Source of the DNA: Beroe ovata | Lineage: Eukaryota > Ctenophora > Nuda > Beroida > Beroidae | Length of the DNA: 64,000 nt | Direction of reading: 5' to 3' | Assembly: GCA_946803715.1 (NCBI GenBank) | Contig: CAMPET010000040.1 | Span: forward strand, 191,901-255,900 | In this document: piece after piece, positions 52,484 through 63,049 of the stretch | Position numbering within the stretch: the first letter of the stretch is position 1 | How the letters are laid out: the number at the start of each line of letters is the position of its first letter | Notes under the pieces: generated by a model | The model's input: only the letters and a program-made list of their open reading frames with translations | Told to the model about the DNA's origin: nothing | Databases searched by the model: none | Program-made: the position numbers and the translations under genes

Positions 52484-52562
52484 GTTGGATCAAACAACGA
52501 GATGAGCTGGAAACTGTTGAGATCATGTGTCCATCACACGCCATGTCTACCGTCGGATGGAA
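52484..52562 (+). CDS. Exon 10: C-terminal Cys domain, shared part
   Basis: This 79-bp exon has a CCTCCCAG acceptor and an AA|GTGAGT donor, entering in phase 1 and leaving in phase 2. In the joined frame it encodes GWIKQRDELETVEIM then CPSHAMSTVGWK. A different frame is open longer (52460-52693) but does not match the incoming phase. With NCNW from exon 9 and CC from the terminal exon the domain has four cysteines. I do not recognise it as a named family; the C-x3-AM-x3-GW then V-x-CC pattern looks like a small beta-rich disulfide module that could cap the triple helix. Phase 2 at its end fits both terminal exons. Confidence 0.8.
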
Positions 52563-54418
52563 GTGAGTACTTTTATAATAATCACGTGATGCCCATATAT
52601 AGGCATGCCCATATAAGGAAATGCCGCTGTTTGACGTTGCTGCCGCTGCACCCTAGCTGCTACTTTAGATTCAACATGCTATCATATCATTGATAATAAC
52701 TTTGCGGCGGCATCTGCCTCCTTTGCAAAGTTATATAGCGCGCTACTACAGCATGAATATAATATTACAACAGCACCTTTTGACCTCACACCTCTCTCTT
52801 TTGCATGTATTCATGAAAAACACATATAATCGCTCCCCTTTGTACTTTACCTTGACGTTGCAAAAATAAAATCGTTATATTATGAATAATAACATGAATT
52901 TGGTCATTATAACGCTTATGGAGAAGCTAGCTCTGTACGAAAAATACATGGTATCCTTCGGGATCATTGCAATATTTAGGGATGCATGAATTTTAGTGGA
53001 TATTGCTGAAGTCTAGCAATGAAAATACCTATATCGTGACCTTTTCCTTGTGAAACTAAACATAGCCATTACCTCCTAAGAATGCAAGCCAGTGATAATC
53101 TCAACTACTGGAAGCACTTTTCAAATCCCTTATACAAATTTAATCAATAATCATAACTAGAGATATAAAGATAAATTCTTCTCGACTTTGGGTTATTCTA
53201 ACGTACTTTTAACGCGGAAATCAAAGATTGTGATTGATCAAAATTTTGACTCGATCATCACTTATTTGTGCATGACCGGTTGAGTGTTTGAGATGATATT
53301 TCTACCGATTTGTCAATATATATATTTGGATATTGGTTGTTGTCTGCCACGGAAACGTGACGGAATTATAAGTCGCCTAGCAACGTTACCTGGCAACGTC
53401 AAGTTAGCTCACGCGTGCGGGCTCACGCAGTAACGCAACGAATAGCGCAGTATACTTTGTAAATCAGTTCTGATTTGGCCAGCAGCTGACGTAGGCGGCT
53501 GCTCGAATCTCTGGGATGGATAAATCATTATCTGTGTGAAACCCCTCCTTATGTACCCCCTCATTTCTGTTCCTTTCTGTCCCGCTTCTCTCTATCTATG
53601 TCTGTCTAATTTCGCCCCTCCCCACTTTTGTCAAGTTCACACATCCCCAGTTTATCATAATCCTGCATTATAACTGATAATCCTGCAATATAAACGTCAG
53701 CGAGGAATTTGAAAATCGCCTCCGCTTACCTGATATGATCAGCGAATCAGCTTATCAGCATGATTGAATCTTTACTAACGAATAGAGATTGAATGCAAAT
53801 GATTCTCATGAAAAAGTAGACTAGACATGGCATGGTTATGTAGATTAGAGAACAGCTATTCCTGAAAATTTGTAACCCAGAAGTCCATATAATCATCATA
53901 TTCTCTACCCTGTGTTGAAACGTAGTCTTCAGGAAACAATCATCTCCTACAAACTTGGCCAAATTTATGAACCAACGTCCAGACAGAGTCCAAATATTTG
54001 AACCAGAGTCCAGACATATGTCGTCTTTCTATCGCCCGGAAATCACTTTAAGGTGGTTCAAATTGATATCCAATAAAAGCACATATTCCAAATTATGCGA
54101 ATCGGTCCGTACGGTACTTTATCTACTCACACGAGTTGCTCGTCGAATTCAAATTCCGTGGGCTCTGCAAAGGTCTCCCTTCAAAATAATGTTGAAAATT
54201 ATATGCATTCCGTGATTTAATATGTTGTAGTTTCCCTCCTGGCACTATAGCTGAACAACCAATATCCAAATCATGTATTTGATGACAATGTAGAAATCAT
54301 CATTGACTGGATGATATTTATGGAGCTTATTATGCAGCAACGAAATCGCATGAAACAAAAGATTGCTACATTTTGATCAATCTTTAGCGATTCTTAATTT
54401 TTAAAGATATTTCGAGGT

Positions 54419-54800
54419 CACGTGATGGGAATCATGCTATTCGATTGGTTTTTACGTCACGCGACTCCACTGGGCCATATTTGAATTTCTCATGTTTAAC
54501 ACGCACGTAACCCACAGAGAATTACGTGAACTGGGCTCGTCACGCAAACCACAGACGTCCAGGGCGAAGCTATATAAAGTCACGTGACACTAAGTACGTA
54601 ACGCGTGACCACCCCCGTGACTTGCACGTGCTAGATTCTGTTACTTAGCAACACGCACGTGCCCAAAACTTCACATGACCGTGGTGTTCATGTGAGCCCT
54701 GCCATTATCGTCGCCATACTATCTCTTTAACTTCTTTCATCCTGTTCACGTGACCACTAACGTGATTTTTCCTCAGTCACGTGACCAAATCACGTGTCAT
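54419..54800. promoter_or_regulatory. Dense CACGTG / ACGTGA cluster
   Basis: CACGTG occurs at least six times in under 400 bases, mostly as TCACGTGAC, together with ACGTCACG, CACGCGTGA-like words and one GATTGG (54443). A TATATAAAG sequence touches GTCACGTGAC near 54571-54585. It could be an enhancer or cryptic promoter responsive to bHLH-zip factors, or a dispersed repeat remnant. No transcript evidence is available here. Confidence 0.35.
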
Positions 54801-55729
54801 TAGCGGAATTAACATGCGACATTCTTTCATTCAGGGGCGCTCGCTTTTCTCTCTGCAGAAATATACCAATACTATCCTTCATTTTTTCCAGACTTCTTCC
54901 AAATGATCTGAAAATTCCATAACTATTAGTCCAGTCTTCAATGTACTCCTTATCATGCCGAAATGGACGCTAATCTACGCCTATTGTCCATTCCTATATA
55001 AAATCTACCGTTCATCGTTTTCTGTCATGGGAAAAACGGGATTTATACACATTTAGTTGGGAAATTATACACACGCCCGCCCTCCGAACGAATATATATC
55101 CGAAAAAAGACATTCCGAAAAACATGATGTGCTCGAAAAATCCGGAGATTTTTCGCAGAAAGTCAAGGCGTGGCTCGGTGCGCATATTTTAAATAAATAT
55201 ATAAATCCCTTCTGGAATAATAATAACCTCCCGGATAAAACTCACAATCTATAATACTGACGCCTAAGCTGACTCATTTGTCAGGGAAAGTGGGCATGAA
55301 TGCTCGGTCAGCTTGATCGATAATCAATTATATGCAGTCAATGATTCTACAGTGATATAATACCGAACCATAGCGACTATTTAAAGTTGACTGCGGCTCC
55401 AGTCTAATTAAACGGGGTTCATCCGTAACAAAGCATGTTCTCCATCGATGAAAATGACCTAATTACACTAATTACACTCATTAGCTAGACGGAATCATGA
55501 GGTTCTTGACATGAAAGTGAAATGGTCTTGAGAAAGCACACTTTTCTCCCCTCCCCCATGACATGATGCTATGCTGCTCTTATTTACTCCCCAAAAATAG
55601 CTGCTCTTCATGTCGCTCTCAGTGTTTTTTCATGTTTACTGTAAATATCATTAACACTGTTTTGTGGCCAGAAAAGTGCCTGTTTTTCGTGTGAAACAAC
55701 AATAAGATAACGCCCGGTTTTGTTTTAAG

Positions 55730-55792
55730 ACAACCCCAAATTGTGTCCGTTTTCGTGTGAAACAACCCCAAATTGTGTCCGTTTTTCTTGTC
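55730..55792. repeat. 31-bp direct duplication
   Basis: ACAACCCCAAATTGTGTCCG plus TTTTCGTGTGAA is repeated once immediately. A local tandem duplication. Confidence 0.9.
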
Positions 55793-56149
55793 CACTACCT
55801 GTGCCCTGTGTCTGTGAATTGCGAAGCCTCTTTACATTCTCTCTCTTCATCCTGCTCTTCCAAATTGCACAACGCTTCGGGTCCCACGCTCAAGCAGAGT
55901 TTTTAACTGTTTTCAAATCATTGAATTACGAGGAAGAAAATACTTGTCCTTCATTCGGTCATTCAAACCGGACATCCAGTCTTCCGCTAACAGTGAATTG
56001 TGGAAAAGCAACTTGTGTTTGGAGCACAATAACATGAAAAACAACATTGTCTTCTCCCTCCTAAAGCTGCTCAAAAGACGCACATTTGACTCCTCTAATT
56101 TTATCCCGCCCTCTGTACGTGCAAAGATGTCACTCTCTCTCCAGCTCCC

Positions 56150-56690
56150 TAACTTTTTCATACGCTCACATTGGGAGTTTTTTCTCGCTTTTATCCGGCT
56201 TCTCTCTCTCTAATCCTACTCTCCAAGAAATATGCATTCTCCCGCCAATTCTGTCTGTTGTTCCATACTCCGTGCGTGTGTGTCTCTCTCCTCCTGTCTT
56301 ACACGACGGTCGTCGGTCTCTCAAATTTCTATCTCGATTCACAATGTCTCCCTTCATTGTACGAGACTCAAATGAGTCTCTACTTGACGTCTCTATTTCT
56401 CATGTTCGCTGTTTACCCATCACCATTATATCTTTTGTACTCTTTCTCTATCGTTAACCCAATGTCTCTCTTTTCCCCTTTGTCTTCACTGTCTCTGGTA
56501 CGCTGTCTCAAGAATGTCTCTTTGAATCCTGTCCCAATGTGCCAGGTCTCATTGTCTCAATTCTGTCCATTTTCCTTCCCCTGTTTCACTACGTCTCCAT
56601 TGCGTCTCTTTCACTATTGTTCCCATATGTCTCACTTTCGTCTCTCCTCTTTCCCCTCTGTCTCTGTTTCACACAGATAACGATTATATG
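56150..56690. repeat. TGTCTC-rich pyrimidine stretch
   Basis: TGTCTC/CGTCTC words recur at irregular 15-30 base spacing for about 500 bases, with little purine content. It ends at the CTCCCTCCCGCAG acceptor of terminal exon A, giving that exon a very long polypyrimidine tract. Confidence 0.8.
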
Positions 56691-56704
56691 CCTCCCTCCC
56701 GCAG

Positions 56705-56807
56705 ACACCGAAGACAGCTTAATCGGAGCAACCTCCTCGAATACAAAGTTCACTGCTGCGAACTGATCCTAACCTCTACCTCAGAAGCACACCTGCGTGA
56801 GCCCTGA
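56705..56807 (+). CDS. Terminal exon A: alternative C-terminus
   Basis: Acceptor CTCCCGCAG at 56704; the open frame ends at TGA 56805-56807. Joined in phase 2 to exon 10 (AA|A) it reads K-HRRQLNRSNLLEYKVHCCEL, then ILTSTSEAHLREP. The VHCCEL segment matches VKCCEL of exon B, and preceding residues share the same spacing (RRQLNRSN... against RHNPTDNST...). Thus A and B look like descendants of one duplicated exon. A completes the C-terminal Cys domain with a short basic tail, giving 394 residues in the EMI form. An upstream AG at 56676 would put a stop directly in frame, so 56705 is the supported start. Confidence 0.7.
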
Positions 56808-56848
56808 CGCGTGATATCTCGTGACGTATATATATGTGTGTCACGCGT
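56807..56848. repeat. Inverted repeat at stop codon of terminal exon A
   Basis: ACGCGTGA (56807-56814, overlapping the last stop base) pairs with TCACGCGT (56841-56848); TATATATA lies in the loop. A matching pair follows terminal exon B. Confidence 0.75.
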
Positions 56849-59079
56849 GATGTTGTCATGGTAACCGTTGCGGTTGCCACGCGAAACCCGTCATCTGTGG
56901 TAGATATATATATAGTGAGAGATTGATGAGAGATATATTAATTGCGCTGAGAATTTTATTATTTATATTTGTTTAAATTGACAGTGCCAAGACTATCGAA
57001 AAAAAGTTATTCCGTGAGTCCAATTAAGAACGAAAAATGAGAGAGAGAAAGCGAGAGAGACAGTTTAGATTTTGTTGAGAGTTTTTGAAAATCGCCATCG
57101 CCGTTCATCATCATATGTCTAAAGTGTTTTTACATCTGCATGAATAAGAATTGCCAAATCGGGGTTCAAACCTCTCTCCCCTCCGCGATTTGTATTCAAA
57201 GACAATTTTGTCCAAGTTTGTTGGGGAAGTGAAATCCCCTCCCATATTTTTGGGAAATGTCTATTGAGAAGCACACCGCCGATCAAAGCACGTGCTGGTA
57301 ACGAGTAACAAACACGTGAAATGTGAATGCACGTGGTAACGTATTACAAACACGATTTTGCGCACGTGTAACAAACGCGTGAATGCACGTGTTGATTGAT
57401 CGGCGGGTGATAAGATCTTTGCATGTGGCGAAAGAAGTGAAAATGGCAGTTTGAGTGGACTGTGAGAAGCCGAATAATCACTTCGTTGAGAAAGACAGTA
57501 TGGATTTGTTTCGAAATTTGCAAAATATTTATGTATCTGAAAGTCTGAAGCAATGAAAACTCGTGGAAGATTGGGCGTGGTTTTGTGAATTATCTGTTCC
57601 AACCGAATTTTCGTTAAAAGCAATGCCCTTCTTCCAGCCGAAAACTTATTTCAAACCTTCAAAATGTGAATGGTTGGTGTTCAGAATGTATTAGTGAATG
57701 ATAGCTGCCGTGAAAAAGCAAGAATGCGTTTATCTAGGTCCTGAAATAGTTATAAACATGACAATCATTGTATGTTAATTTGTTTTTCATTAATAGTATA
57801 ATATAACTCTAGTCCTTGCATTATTAAATTATTTCTTATCTCACAAGAATTTCACATTGTATCCCACTCAAATGCGTTCATTTTGATTTTTGGGTTATGT
57901 GATATAGTTCTGATGATCAGTTGAATGTTTTTGTAAGAAACACTCTTCATGGATTAATCTTTCCTTGTCAATAGTATGATATCTATGCTTTATATATAGT
58001 TCAAGTTTATGTTATTTTAACTAACTTAATATATTGTGTTGTGAATATTTTGGTCTACGTTGCAGACTATGGCGATATTTCATGTGTGTTTTGTGAGCAA
58101 CACATTGGATTTTCGGGCCTCAAAATCCTTTTCTTCAGTTAAACCTTCATTAATTGATACAATTAGTAAATGGTTCTTGTGTTAAGTATCATTTCATTTT
58201 TTCTGAACACCAATGTCCAAATTGATTTAATTTAAACGATGTTATAGGTATATCATTAGCTATTTCACTCATCCCTTTCAATTAAAATGATTTGTGAAAG
58301 TCTCGCGCAGAGTAGTATGCCAGGATTAAACATTTTTATTTTTACGTTGAATGTTTGATTCTTTATAGTATATTTGGGGTGAAATTACTGTTCAATCCCA
58401 GCACATATATGATATATTGGATCACTATAATAATTTGATACAATAATTGATGATATGCAGTCAAGTGATATCTTGTGCCGATTTGTGGAGGGATCATATC
58501 AATGATTTTACATTTTTCCAAACACCGTTAATTTCATTTCAACATTACAAACTGAAATCTGATATATGACGAAAACTATAAATTTGATCTCGGGTATGTG
58601 TCCATGGGAACGTAGTGTAGCCTTAAACAATGATAGTTCCCACAAGTATTAACAAGATTAAAATTTATTAAATAAGGTCACCCCCCTAGTCATTCGACTA
58701 GGGTCATATGGATAGAGTGGTCTACTACTATATCAGAATTTCCAAATCATGCATCTCGCTTGACTGCAGAAAGCACTGCATGAACCGCTAGTTGACTGAT
58801 TGCCGGGTGTTCGTACGGTGACTTCATTGGTATTACCATATAAGGAATAATCGTGGAGCAGCATTTCCGGTTAGATTACAAAAGAATAATGCACAGTTTG
58901 AGTTTAAATTTCCCACACTTTCCCGTCTACACCAAAATCATGTTCGAGACGAGTAATTATTCAAACCACAAAATATTCCCATATTGATATGAATTAGGTT
59001 TTCGCTTTTTAAAATGTATTGTAGTAGGAGCTTTTTTATTTTTACCTGCACCAGCCGTACAAGAGCGGGAAAATCTCCA

Positions 59080-59102
59080 TTAATTAATTAATTAATTAAT
59101 TA
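59080..59102. repeat. (ATTA)n tetranucleotide repeat
   Basis: About six ATTA units in tandem. Simple repeat. Confidence 0.95.
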
Positions 59103-60336
59103 GTCATCTGGCATGCTTCATCTTGATGATCAGTTAAATTATTACGACTCTGGCTCATTATAACTGCCTCAAAATTGTTTGACTAAGTGACTGTTTATGA
59201 ATTAACGGTTTGCTAAGACGATATCAAACGGTTAATCAATCACATGGTGAATCTACATTCTATCGTGAAATGATATCAGTTTATCTTTACCTACAATACG
59301 GTTTTTTTGTGTTACTGTTCCAGTTTTAAACTGTAAACTTGAAATTGATGAATGATGATCTATTAAAGTGAGTTTATACATTCTCTGATATTACTCGTAT
59401 GACAGACGACGCAATGTTTCAAGTTTATAGTTGTTTTTCATAAAGGGATGCCAAGTTGCAGCGTTTTCTTGAAAAGTATGGGAAAATAATAGATTTCGTT
59501 CAATAAAAATTCGTCTTTTTTACCCTGAAATATGTCTTTCTATGTTGTTTAAACCTACTTTTCATGATACGCGTAACATGGGCATGCCTTCTCCATATAA
59601 TGGTTGAATTCATTAATAAGGATTGCTCAATGATTATAACAACGAAATTTGTTCAATAAACTATGAAGTACATTGTTTCAGTTGGTATGGAGTTCATGCA
59701 TTCATTCGTGTATCACCTAAAGTCGAGAAAAGATCCGTAAAAATGAACTTCATTCGATCAGACGAAATTTGAGTCAAAATACGAATCTGTGACGTAAAAA
59801 TTGGATCATCCACTTGTAAACATTGCGCTATTTTGGTGCAATATTTACATTCAATTAAGTGTAAATTAGAATATCTGGTACATAAACACCAACACTATAT
59901 TTATCAATATTGAGAGCTACGACTAACGAACTTGACTTGTCACGTAACTAAGCCAGCAGCACTAATGATTCCTTGTCGCTATTGTCTAGTATCCAGTGAA
60001 TGCAGAGTTTGGCAAGGAATCTATAGTCGACTTTGACTTGTTGATCCAGTATCTATGAGCTCTCGTGACAGGTTCCTCAATTTCTGTCTCCTCTGAATGA
60101 ATTTCCCCCACCCACGTATTATCTATTCATCCGTACGTGCTAATTGTTTTAAATTCACAGCTAATAGCATGTAGCCTTGAGTATCTTGTTATGTTAACTT
60201 GTTTACAAATTGATTTTAACGTGAGCCGACATTACCTATCCTGACGATACTTGAAAAGTTACCCACGGTAACGCTTTGATGTACTTGCAGGAAGGCGCGA
60301 ATGACATTTCGTCCGGTTGTCGGCGCAAAGTCGTGT

Positions 60337-60363
60337 GCGCGGCTCGATTAAGCTGAGCCGCGC
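60337..60363. repeat. GC-rich perfect hairpin
   Basis: GCGCGGCTC at 60337-60345 is the reverse complement of GAGCCGCGC at 60355-60363, around a 9-nt loop, inside a ~100-base CpG-rich patch. It resembles the CpG-rich heads of the left-edge duplication in composition only. Confidence 0.85.
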
Positions 60364-62019
60364 AGTATCTTGAGCGCGGGACCGCGTGTGTCGGTTGGCC
60401 CTTTTCCACCATTCAATGTCCAGTATCAAAACTCTATAGCGTTGGCCATAAGCGTATCTCGTATCTCTCTTGTTCAGGGGTCCTCATTCTATCGATCCGT
60501 TAACGGCGGTAGTTTTATTAAGGTGTTCTTAAGCCTTGAATGTTAATTGCGTCCAAATTCGGCAAAAACGCACATTCATACGGTTGTGGAATTTCGGTTC
60601 ACTCTGTACTTATAGTGCATCTGCTTTCCCGTTGAAAGAGGACGGGGACCAATATCGCTGTAGAACTGCTGCAAACTTGAGATACATCTCATTGGCGTGA
60701 TCCATACATTGAAAAGCCCAATGGCCATGGGTTATATCCGTCTTTTTCTATGAACTCAAACTCATCTATAAGTATATTGGGGATAAAAGCTTGCGTTCAC
60801 AATTCACGAAAGGCAACATCTAGTCCATTATTTCATCAAGGCACTGTGAACAGTAATTGCAGTCACTTCCTCAGCGCTCTCCAGGACACGCTCTATGGCC
60901 AACCAGAGATGCTCAGATGGATCTTTAGCATTTAGAGATGCTATGAATGATCTTTAGGCCCTTGACCTTGTGAACAAATGCTATCGCCTATCAGCAGCTG
61001 CACTATTTGATAATTTTGAGGTAGAAATAAAACACTTGCATTTCGTTGTAGAACAATAGACATTACTCCAATTAACATGTGACCACTTCAATATTGAATC
61101 AATAAACAGAAATAAACAGAAACATCAATATAGATCTTCCTTCATAGCTAAAACTCCTCTTGATATAGCACTAGAACACAGGTCCAAAACACAGAACACA
61201 GGGTCCAAAAGTTGCTTTTCGCGCACGCGGCGCGGCGTTCCCGCATACATCTTCGAAGATTCTTACACACTTCAAAATTATGATTCGGCGTTGCGCCCAG
61301 CTCACACACTGCTTGTCCCACTGCTTTTTCCCGCCCATCTAAGCTTCAGGAGATAATCAGTATCAGATCTGAGATCACCTGTGAAGGAGGCATCGCACTG
61401 AGGTTGACCACAGCCAGGTTCAACTCCTGGTCTTACTGATCTGAAACATTGTAAACGTCATGACTTACTCGAAATGAAGCATGATTTGCAAGTATCAACC
61501 TTTCTCTCTCTTCATTTACTCCCCATCCTTGTTACCCACCTCATTATTTACGCTGACCGTAATCACTTGTCTTCCTCTGTGAGTTCAGGAACCTTGTATA
61601 CACTGATCAGACTGTTCCCTGTAACCAATCCGTGTCTTTGCACATCGTATGTACCATTTCGGCTCTCCGACCTACTGCACATGATGAAATAGGGGCAGAC
61701 TTAGGTTCCATTTGCTCCATCATAGAGTCCCCAATGCTCCACATATTGGACATTACAACCTGAGGTGATATGACGCAACATTCACACGTTTGTTAGGTAC
61801 CTACACCCTCTTTGAGAGGTATTGTTGTTGTAAGTATTACAACAGCAATCCCTCTATCCTACCTTTGGATCTCCTGATCTCATTTCACCTTTCAAAGGGT
61901 GAAAAACTTTAATTGAAGTTACGGGTTACCAAGTTCATTAAAGTTACGAGTTACTAGTTACCAAGTTACACTCTTCCCAACTCCTGCTCACATTTCCCTA
62001 ACTCCCGATCTCACTTCAG

Positions 62020-62149
62020 GATGCGGCACAACCCGACAGACAACAGCACGGAGCACCGAGTGAAATGCTGCGAACTTCTCCTTGTTCCCGCCGTTATGGA
62101 TTCATTTGTCACGGACAATTACTACACCGGTGGAGGAGGACGTAACTAG
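62020..62149 (+). CDS. Terminal exon B: alternative C-terminus
   Basis: Acceptor CTCACTTCAG at 62019; stop TAG 62147-62149. Joined in phase 2 (AA|G) it reads K-MRHNPTDNSTEHRVKCCEL, then LLVPAVMDSFVTDNYYTGGGGRN. It shares EHRVKCCELLL with EYKVHCCELIL of exon A but has a longer acidic/aromatic Gly-rich tail. Joined to exon 10, the combined GWKMRHN...VKCC segment looks the more natural end of the domain. It also carries an N-S-T glycosylation sequon that A lacks at that position. With this exon the EMI form has 403 residues. This is the better candidate for the ancestral terminal exon, although the sequence cannot prove the order. Confidence 0.75.
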
Positions 62150-62153
62150 GGAA

Positions 62154-62184
62154 ACGCGTGACCATCGCGTGACATGTCACGCGT
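62154..62184. repeat. Inverted repeat just after stop of terminal exon B
   Basis: ACGCGTGA (62154-62161) pairs with TCACGCGT (62177-62184) over a 15-nt loop that itself contains CGCGTGACATG. It parallels the element after exon A. Confidence 0.8.
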
Positions 62185-63049
62185 CGCTATGGTGATTGTA
62201 CTCCGCTGTTTGCACGTGGCACTATTGGCGATTTCCTCGTCTTGATAACGGACGACGAGATTGTCAAATGATAGGACGATCAGGAACAACTCCAAAATCT
62301 ACGAGTGGGCTGACATTTCATCAAGATCAAGACATGCAGGTGTGCTGGCCACGCCCTTTTACCCCCACTACTATCAGTTCAAAAGATTGAAAAAAGTGAC
62401 GGCTAACTCAAGAATCATGTCTCATCAAGAATCATCTTGTTGTCTCATCTAGCTCCAGCTTAGTCAGCTATTATTCATGTTTCATTGGAAAGCTGTGCTA
62501 TGGAACCTGTGGTGATCTCAAACGAAATTACGGACGCAATAATTGGATCTGACTGCGGAAGCCACGTGCAGAAATCGATTTCTTTCTCTCATATTAAGAT
62601 TCGATTTGATTTTGAACTGAAGTTACTCACCGAATTGACACTTTGCAATGACTTAAGTTATTTATTAAACGTTGGACCACTTTAATGGAAACATTCATTT
62701 GAGTCGAAGTAACTTATTATCATGACTCGGAGAATTGGTTTTGATAAGTGTTGGTTTTCGTATGCATTTCTATCTTTCATGGCGAAATATGATTTGTTTT
62801 TAGCAAAATTATTCACTAAATTCCATTTATATAGCTAAGTATATACCCACATTGATAAGATAAAGTTCAATATATATTCATGGTATTTGCTATTCAGCCA
62901 AAAGCACCAAGGTTAACTAAGGACCGAAACCGAATATCGATAGACTGATTATGGTAGAGCTTCGTTGATAAGACCGATAGCTTTTGACTGACAAGCACAA
63001 ATTGTACCAGTTATCTACATATGACATTTCATTTTTAATTTGTTTTTAT

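Larger units (their letters stand above)
52563..56704. other. Intron 10 up to terminal exon A
   Basis: About 4.1 kb. It contains paired ATAACTTTGC/GCAAAGTTAT words only 38 bases apart (52696-52734), a duplicated ATAATCCTGCA word near 53645-53690, a dense CACGTG cluster at 54419-54800 with a TATATAAAG word at about 54571, a 31-bp direct duplication at about 55730-55792, and a ~550-base pyrimidine-rich TGTCTC stretch up to the acceptor. Several long open frames at 55741-56766 come from that low-complexity stretch. Confidence 0.6.
56808..62019. other. Region between terminal exons A and B
   Basis: For A this is 3' UTR and beyond; for B it is intron. It holds an X-box-like GTTGTCATGGTAAC (about 56852), a CACGTG group at 57289-57394, (ATTA)n at 59080-59102, a GC-rich patch with a 9-bp perfect hairpin at 60337-60363, and a tRNA T-arm-like sequence at 61414-61430. 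AATAAA words exist (for example near 59500 and 59655), but none can be tied to exon A with confidence. Confidence 0.55.
1703..62149 (+). other. CCBE1-like EMI-EGF-collagen gene, whole locus
   Basis: This is the gene-level model of the exons listed separately. The main form joins eleven coding exons into 1,209 coding bases (403 residues), close to the ~400 residues of vertebrate CCBE1. All introns start GT and end AG. The phases run 2, 2, 1, 1, 1, 0, 1, 0, 1, 2 and match at each join. Domain order is signal peptide, EMI-like, half-EGF, EGF_CA, neck with C-x2-C and heptads, Gly-X-Y triplets, C-terminal Cys domain. Vertebrate CCBE1 is a secreted matrix protein that promotes VEGF-C processing; a comparable role here is only inference. 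The alternative is two adjacent genes, the first (1.7-12.4 kb) losing its 3' end and the second starting at 24.6 kb. Phase compatibility favours one gene with several starts but does not prove it. Confidence 0.7.

Noticed and set aside
52460-52693. 77-codon frame over exon 10
   Set aside because: Phase does not fit the donor of exon 9; the joined frame is 52484-52562.
56171-56680. 169-codon plus-strand open frame and overlapping frames at 55741-56766
   Set aside because: It lies in a TGTCTC-rich pyrimidine stretch; translation is low-complexity S/L/F/P, all three frames are open, and it is the polypyrimidine tract of the next exon.
62021-62149. Exon B as a separate small protein starting at its own ATG
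   Set aside because: The ATG sits immediately after a strong CTTCAG acceptor and the reading completes the exon 10 domain; homology with exon A fits a spliced terminal exon.
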